Positions 59,479-64,000 of a DNA stretch of 64,000 bases are shown piece after piece. The notes under the pieces are model-generated. The model had not been told where the DNA came from, made no database searches, and saw nothing but the letters and a program-made list of their open reading frames with translations. Source of the DNA: UBA1535 sp964371035. GTDB lineage: Bacteria > Bacillota > Clostridia > Tissierellales > Sedimentibacteraceae. The first letter of the stretch is position 1, and every line of letters begins with the position of its first letter. Position numbers and translations under genes: made by a program. The stretch covers positions 1 to 64,000 of the forward strand of contig CAYJLG010000010.1 of assembly GCA_964371035.1 (NCBI GenBank). The letters run 5' to 3'.

Positions 59479-62400
59479 ATGAGTAAGATTGCATTAAATG
59501 AATTGCACAAAGAGATTTTATTTAATCTAACTAAAAAAGAATTACTAGATAGAATTAACATCTTAGAAGAGAAAATGCAAAGCCTTATTTTAAATAAAAA
59601 TTTTATTGGTAAACTTTCAATTATGACGTTGAAAAAAAATATAACTTGTGAAGATGTAAAAGAATTATGTTTTGACATGTTGGTTTTGATATGTGATGAT
59701 TTACCAGAAAATTGGTTAGAGTTTGTTTATAGTTATTTGCTGAATAAAAATTTTCCATATAAATTTACTAATGCTATAAATTATAAATATGATGCTGCTG
59801 TACTAGTTTTTCTTGAAATTTTAAGAATAGTAATTAAATATGCTGAAGAAAACTCAGAAAATAAAGAATATAATTTCAATTTGTTTATTTCCAAATCACA
59901 ACAGTCTACAAATCAAGAATTCAATGACTTTAGAGAAATATATATTAAAACATACATGTACGAAATGATATTTATAAATGCATATCTTAAAAAATCTAAC
60001 TTATTAGAATTTATCAAAGGGATATGGAAATTATCAGTAGATATTTCTAAAGATTTGGTGAAAGCAGGAATTAATTCAAACACAGAACTTGTTTCATATG
60101 CTGCTATAGGGCATTTTTTAGGCAAAATTTCATTAAATGAACTCGACAAAGCATCTCAAGACGTAGTTTTATATGAGACGAAATTTTGGTTTGAAAAAAA
60201 CAAACTTATCCAGATAGGTAATATAGCACTGTTTGAAAGCATGCCAAATGCCTATATAGAAAATATTCCTGTTGAAAAACTAATATTAATGTATTCTAAT
60301 TTGAGAATAGATATAAATGCTGAAGGGAAAATAAAATATAATAGTATAAATGAGATAATAGCAAAACTCTCCTTAACATTCTCGAAGAATGAAGAACAAA
60401 TAAATTCATATGTTGAAAAAATTAAAAATTTTGAAAGTTATTTAAATGATAATGGTGTTAAAATAGATTTTTCGATAAAAAAATTGTTTTTTAATAAAAA
60501 AGAAGACGTATTTTTAATTGGAAATGAAATTGCAGATAGATTTAAATCAATTTCTGTTGAGAGTAATATAGAAATTATGAACAAAATTTGGAATAACGAT
60601 ACGTTTGAAAAATTGACAGAATTGAATGAAATGATTAAAGATAGAAACCATATGATTATTTTTTTAAAAATGATAGATGAATATAATTATTATCTACCAG
60701 AAAGAAAAAAACTAATCTTTTTAGATATATTATTTAATCTTATCGAACATGAAGATGGTGAAATAAGAAAAACGTCAGCAGAATTACTTGGAAAAAACAC
60801 AGCTGATTTTGATAAAAATGCATTGATTTGCAGCGAAAATTTAAAGTCTGAATCTTCAACTCAAGAATTATGGGAGAAATATTTTAAGATAATGGTTTTT
60901 TCAAAACAGATGGAGAAAGAGTCATCTTTCCAGTCATATGATTTCGTTAAATCGTTTTTTAGAAATTTAGTGGAAAATGATAGTGATAAAATATCATTTT
61001 ATCTTGATTTTTTAGTAAAACAATTCGAAAATTCTGATTTGAATAGAGATGTTATTAGTGTTTTACTAACTTCAATTTTAGGTGTAAGTTTAAAATACTA
61101 TACAAAAAAGCAAATATCATTTTTATTTGAGCGTGTTTTTAATTACTTAAAAACTTCTGACGAATTGTTAATGCTAATCTCTTTAAATTACTTGGATTTT
61201 GTTTTAAAAAGAGAAGATATTGGCAAAGAATTAAAAATGACTATTTTTTCTAATCTTGAAAGTATTAATAGTTCCAAAAACTATAGTATTGATTACGTAA
61301 GATTTAAAATTTTAATGACGTTGAATCAAGAAGAAAAATTGAATGATGAATTTAAAAGGTTTATGAAGCTAAGAATCAAAAATATTTCTGATATTTTTTT
61401 GATTAATCTAAAATCTGCTACACATTGGATTGAAAAAAATATTAATATTGATTTTCTGTGTGATATAGTGTCAAATAATGAAAATCATGCCTTGCTGTTT
61501 CACGTTGCAGCGCATTTTAGCAATTTGATAAAGGTTAGTGAAAAAGAAGTAGTAAGAAAAAAAGCAGGCAAAGCACTTTTATCCATCATAGATAAATTAG
61601 CTTTGGATCAAAGAAATGAAATTTGTGTTGAACTTATTAAAGGCTTAGAAATAGAAGAGTATAGGTATTCGAAAAATATACCTAATTTTCTTGGCAAATT
61701 ATTTTTATCACTACATCCGAAAGAGTTGGATGAAAGCATAGATGAAGTAGAAAGATTATTTTATAATTCAACGTATTCTACTAGTTTTTTAGCACTTAAA
61801 ACTCTTTGTATAGTAGTAGAAAATTATTTTGTATATAGAAATATATTTGAAGAAAATGATAATAAAAATTCATCTAGATTAAAAAAGGTATTAGGTATTA
61901 TTGTTAGTGGCTTAGTAGAAGAAGATGTGGAAATAAAGATAGACACATTATACCTAATTGGCAATCAAATTTTTAATAGTAATGTTTTAGATTATGATGA
62001 AAAATTTGAAATATTTAATATAATCGGAAAAAAATTATTGAGCTTGTATGATAGAAAAAATGATTCTGATATATGCTTTATAAATAGAGCGATTTCATTT
62101 AATCAAATTTATAAATTTTTGAATAATTACTATAAAATAAATAAGCAACTGAAAATGAGAAAATTAGCTAATGTAGCTTACTTTAATGACGTATTCAACT
62201 TGTTTTCAATAGAAGATGATTTTGCAGTGTCAAAAATTGTAGCGTTAGGGTACGAAGTTTTCATTGATATCGATGATTTTAATTGGAAAAAAGATGTACA
62301 TTCTTATAATTTTAGAAAAAGAATTTGCGAAATATCTATTGCACAAAAATTTGATGTATATATATTTCCAACAAGTATTAAAGTTAACGTTGCTACAAAA

Positions 62401-64000
62401 AAAGGTCTAAAAAAATTAAACACTATTTTTAGTGATCAAAAAGTATCATTAGTTTCAAGTTTTGACTCTTACAATTATAATTCGATGTATAATGAAAAAA
62501 AGAATTTGATTTTTGAATTTAAACACATATTTCTCATGTCAAAGAATAATGAATTTTTAAGTAAAATTGAAACAGAAGAAATTAATAAAATAAAGCCTAA
62601 ACTCAAAAATGGATACGAAGAAATTATATTGAATAAAACTAATTATGATGAACTAGGTGAAAGTAAACAAATTAATATTCAAATAGAAAGAGCTATAAAA
62701 TACATCTCAAATTCAGGTGTTGTTAAAAATAAACTAAAAAATAAAATTAATGCAACTAAGAGAACATTCAAAATTGAGGTTTTAGAAAATTTCACAGACA
62801 ATATAGTTCTTGATGTAGGCAGATATGTATTTTTACATACTGATTTATTCCAAACTATTGGAGAACAGATGAAAAACAAAAATATTAAAATTCTTGTAGC
62901 AAGAAAAAATGATGAATCGAATAAACTGCTTGGATTTGTTGCGTTTCATCATGTAAATGCTTCGTCAATGTTTAGAGAATTTAAAAATATTATGATTGCA
63001 AATTTTGTGCGTGAAAATACTTCGGGAAAAGTAATGATAATAGATGGAATATATGTTGTGCCATCAGCTAAGTCAGAAATTACTGAAAAAATAATTCTGA
63101 CAGAAACACTAGTTCACTGTTTAAAGAATGATTTTACTTATGCGTTGTATTGCAATACTATAATTAAAGAAGAACGGGCAGAAACAGTTGAGTTAATAAA
63201 ATCACATGGATTTGTTAAACTCGAGATTCAAGATTACTTTAGAGATATATATGCAGTTGACATGAAATTTCCAGTATGCTTGACATTGGATATACAAACT
63301 TATATTAAAGAAACATTTTCGAATAATGAAAAAACATCAAAACGGATAGAAAAATCAAGAAAAAAACTAATTTCTTCACTGATCGAATTATATCCTAATA
63401 CATTGATTTTATCATTTGATGTTGAAATGTTGCAGCAGGCTGTTGTTGAAATGCTTTCAGAAGAAATGGAAAAATCTACTTATAATAAAAACAACGACTA
63501 TTTATGCGTTCCTATGGGAAATGTTTTGGAAGGTAAAGTAGCAAATAATATTGCAACTAAACAGTTGCTAGTAGAAAGAGAGTATACATATGATACTCAA
63601 AAATTTGTAATAAAAGAATATCCGTTTGAAGCAAAACTTGAGGATCAGATAAAAACTTTATCCTCATTCGAAAAACGTATTGTATTAGTAGATGATGTAG
63701 TCAATAATTGTCATGAAATTTTAGGCATTGATGGATCATTAAAAAGAAATTCGATTGATGTTGTTAAAGTAATAGCTGGGATTTTATCAAGCAATGGAAA
63801 AGATATTTTAGAAATGCATGGATATGAAGTTGATAGTACATATTTTATTCCTAATTTGAAAATTTGGATAAGAGAAAGCACATTACATCCGTTTATAGGA
63901 GGATATAGCGTACAAACTAGTAGCGATTTAAAGCAACAATTAATTCCTTCAATAAATCATGTTTTGCCATATACAACACCTAACTTTGTCAATGGATGCT
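59479..64000 (+). CDS. Giant multidomain protein, 3' end outside window (at least 1507 residues)
   Basis: An uninterrupted reading frame from ATG 59479 (GGAGG ribosome site) to the end of the window. Residues 1 to about 890 are charged and helical, with HEAT-like helix pairs (for example around 415-440). About 895-1090 resembles an adenylyl/cytidylyltransferase fold (GYEVFIDIDDFNWKKD, 924-939, and FRKRICEISIAQKFDVYIFP, 945-964), but no HxGH or SSTxIR motif is found at the expected places. About 1095-1265 resembles a GNAT acetyltransferase (DGIYVV strand at 1189-1194) without the QxxGxG/A loop. About 1300-1507 resembles a phosphoribosyltransferase, with VLVDDVVNNCHEI (1402-1414) at the PRPP loop. 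I do not recognise a named family and assign no function. No signal peptide or membrane segment is seen. Confidence 0.85.
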   Translation, partial: MSKIALNELHKEILFNLTKKELLDRINILEEKMQSLILNKNFIGKLSIMTLKKNITCEDVKELCFDMLVLICDDLPENWLEFVYSYLLNKNFPYKFTNAINYKYDAAVLVFLEILRIVIKYAEENSENKEYNFNLFISKSQQSTNQEFNDFREIYIKTYMYEMIFINAYLKKSNLLEFIKGIWKLSVDISKDLVKAGINSNTELVSYAAIGHFLGKISLNELDKASQDVVLYETKFWFEKNKLIQIGNIALFESMPNAYIENIPVEKLILMYSNLRIDINAEGKIKYNSINEIIAKLSLTFSKNEEQINSYVEKIKNFESYLNDNGVKIDFSIKKLFFNKKEDVFLIGNEIADRFKSISVESNIEIMNKIWNNDTFEKLTELNEMIKDRNHMIIFLKMIDEYNYYLPERKKLIFLDILFNLIEHEDGEIRKTSAELLGKNTADFDKNALICSENLKSESSTQELWEKYFKIMVFSKQMEKESSFQSYDFVKSFFRNLVENDSDKISFYLDFLVKQFENSDLNRDVISVLLTSILGVSLKYYTKKQISFLFERVFNYLKTSDELLMLISLNYLDFVLKREDIGKELKMTIFSNLESINSSKNYSIDYVRFKILMTLNQEEKLNDEFKRFMKLRIKNISDIFLINLKSATHWIEKNINIDFLCDIVSNNENHALLFHVAAHFSNLIKVSEKEVVRKKAGKALLSIIDKLALDQRNEICVELIKGLEIEEYRYSKNIPNFLGKLFLSLHPKELDESIDEVERLFYNSTYSTSFLALKTLCIVVENYFVYRNIFEENDNKNSSRLKKVLGIIVSGLVEEDVEIKIDTLYLIGNQIFNSNVLDYDEKFEIFNIIGKKLLSLYDRKNDSDICFINRAISFNQIYKFLNNYYKINKQLKMRKLANVAYFNDVFNLFSIEDDFAVSKIVALGYEVFIDIDDFNWKKDVHSYNFRKRICEISIAQKFDVYIFPTSIKVNVATKKGLKKLNTIFSDQKVSLVSSFDSYNYNSMYNEKKNLIFEFKHIFLMSKNNEFLSKIETEEINKIKPKLKNGYEEIILNKTNYDELGESKQINIQIERAIKYISNSGVVKNKLKNKINATKRTFKIEVLENFTDNIVLDVGRYVFLHTDLFQTIGEQMKNKNIKILVARKNDESNKLLGFVAFHHVNASSMFREFKNIMIANFVRENTSGKVMIIDGIYVVPSAKSEITEKIILTETLVHCLKNDFTYALYCNTIIKEERAETVELIKSHGFVKLEIQDYFRDIYAVDMKFPVCLTLDIQTYIKETFSNNEKTSKRIEKSRKKLISSLIELYPNTLILSFDVEMLQQAVVEMLSEEMEKSTYNKNNDYLCVPMGNVLEGKVANNIATKQLLVEREYTYDTQKFVIKEYPFEAKLEDQIKTLSSFEKRIVLVDDVVNNCHEILGIDGSLKRNSIDVVKVIAGILSSNGKDILEMHGYEVDSTYFIPNLKIWIRESTLHPFIGGYSVQTSSDLKQQLIPSINHVLPYTTPNFVNGC

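Noticed and set aside
59412..60149. Minus-strand ORFs at the start of the giant gene
   Set aside because: They overlap the long open plus-strand frame, which has a promoter, a ribosome site and continuous coding.

Overview
The window is an AT-rich, densely packed, almost entirely plus-strand piece of chromosome from an anaerobic low-GC Firmicute. Class Clostridia fits best. The reasons are the gene order of the division and cell-wall cluster, a T-box, an L20-type leader, a membrane pyrophosphatase, ferredoxin-dependent 2-oxoacid oxidation and a Ptb-Buk pathway. MurE carries the DNPR signature expected for meso-diaminopimelate peptidoglycan. I cannot fix genus or species from sequence alone. 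I see no rRNA, tRNA, CRISPR array, IS transposase or prophage.

Layout. 1-7001: envelope glycan genes (DUF5693 membrane protein, CsaB, TagA/WecG), then a transaldolase and a split transketolase. 7241-9992: FtsE-FtsX with an M23 hydrolase. 10430-11775: infC-rpmI-rplT behind a strong promoter and a leader with a terminator; infC starts at ATT. 11944-14771: KtrB-KtrA potassium uptake and an rRNA/tRNA methyltransferase. 14801-18590: a Phe T-box followed by pheST. 18598-34028: lgt, then the dcw cluster from mraZ to ftsZ, with MraZ boxes in front and without murF, murC or ftsA. 34147-40740: ABC-F protein, XRE-cupin regulator, a 57-residue ORF, PduL, a rubredoxin-like oxidoreductase and a YgiQ-type radical SAM protein. 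40851-44347: CapA-like protein, diadenylate cyclase CdaA and CdaR. 44369-51420: a sigma-54 activator facing a sigma-54 promoter with paired upstream sites, driving ptb, buk, a P-loop NTPase and a four-subunit 2-oxoacid:ferredoxin oxidoreductase. 51820-53163: glutamate dehydrogenase. 53256-54689 (minus strand): NhaC. 55067-59276: SecG, HppA, CarD and a PIN-TRAM membrane protein. 59479 to the end: a very large open reading frame (at least 1507 residues) that runs off the window.

How the genes work together. Glutamate dehydrogenase and the oxidoreductase-Ptb-Buk set form a plausible route for fermenting branched-chain amino acids: 2-oxoacid to acyl-CoA, to acyl phosphate, to ATP. The control resembles the BkdR-sigma-54 system of Bacillus but acts on an anaerobic ferredoxin enzyme. 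HppA and NhaC fit an ion-gradient economy. CdaA/CdaR and KtrAB are the two ends of the known c-di-AMP/potassium connection.

Most unusual content: (1) the giant C-terminal ORF, which reads as a helical solenoid followed by nucleotidyltransferase-like, GNAT-like and phosphoribosyltransferase-like domains, each with an eroded catalytic motif; (2) a family of small non-coding mobile elements (MITE-like) with GTTACTATTCACAG termini, in at least six places; (3) an ABC-F protein whose second ATP site lacks both the Walker A lysine and the Walker B glutamate.
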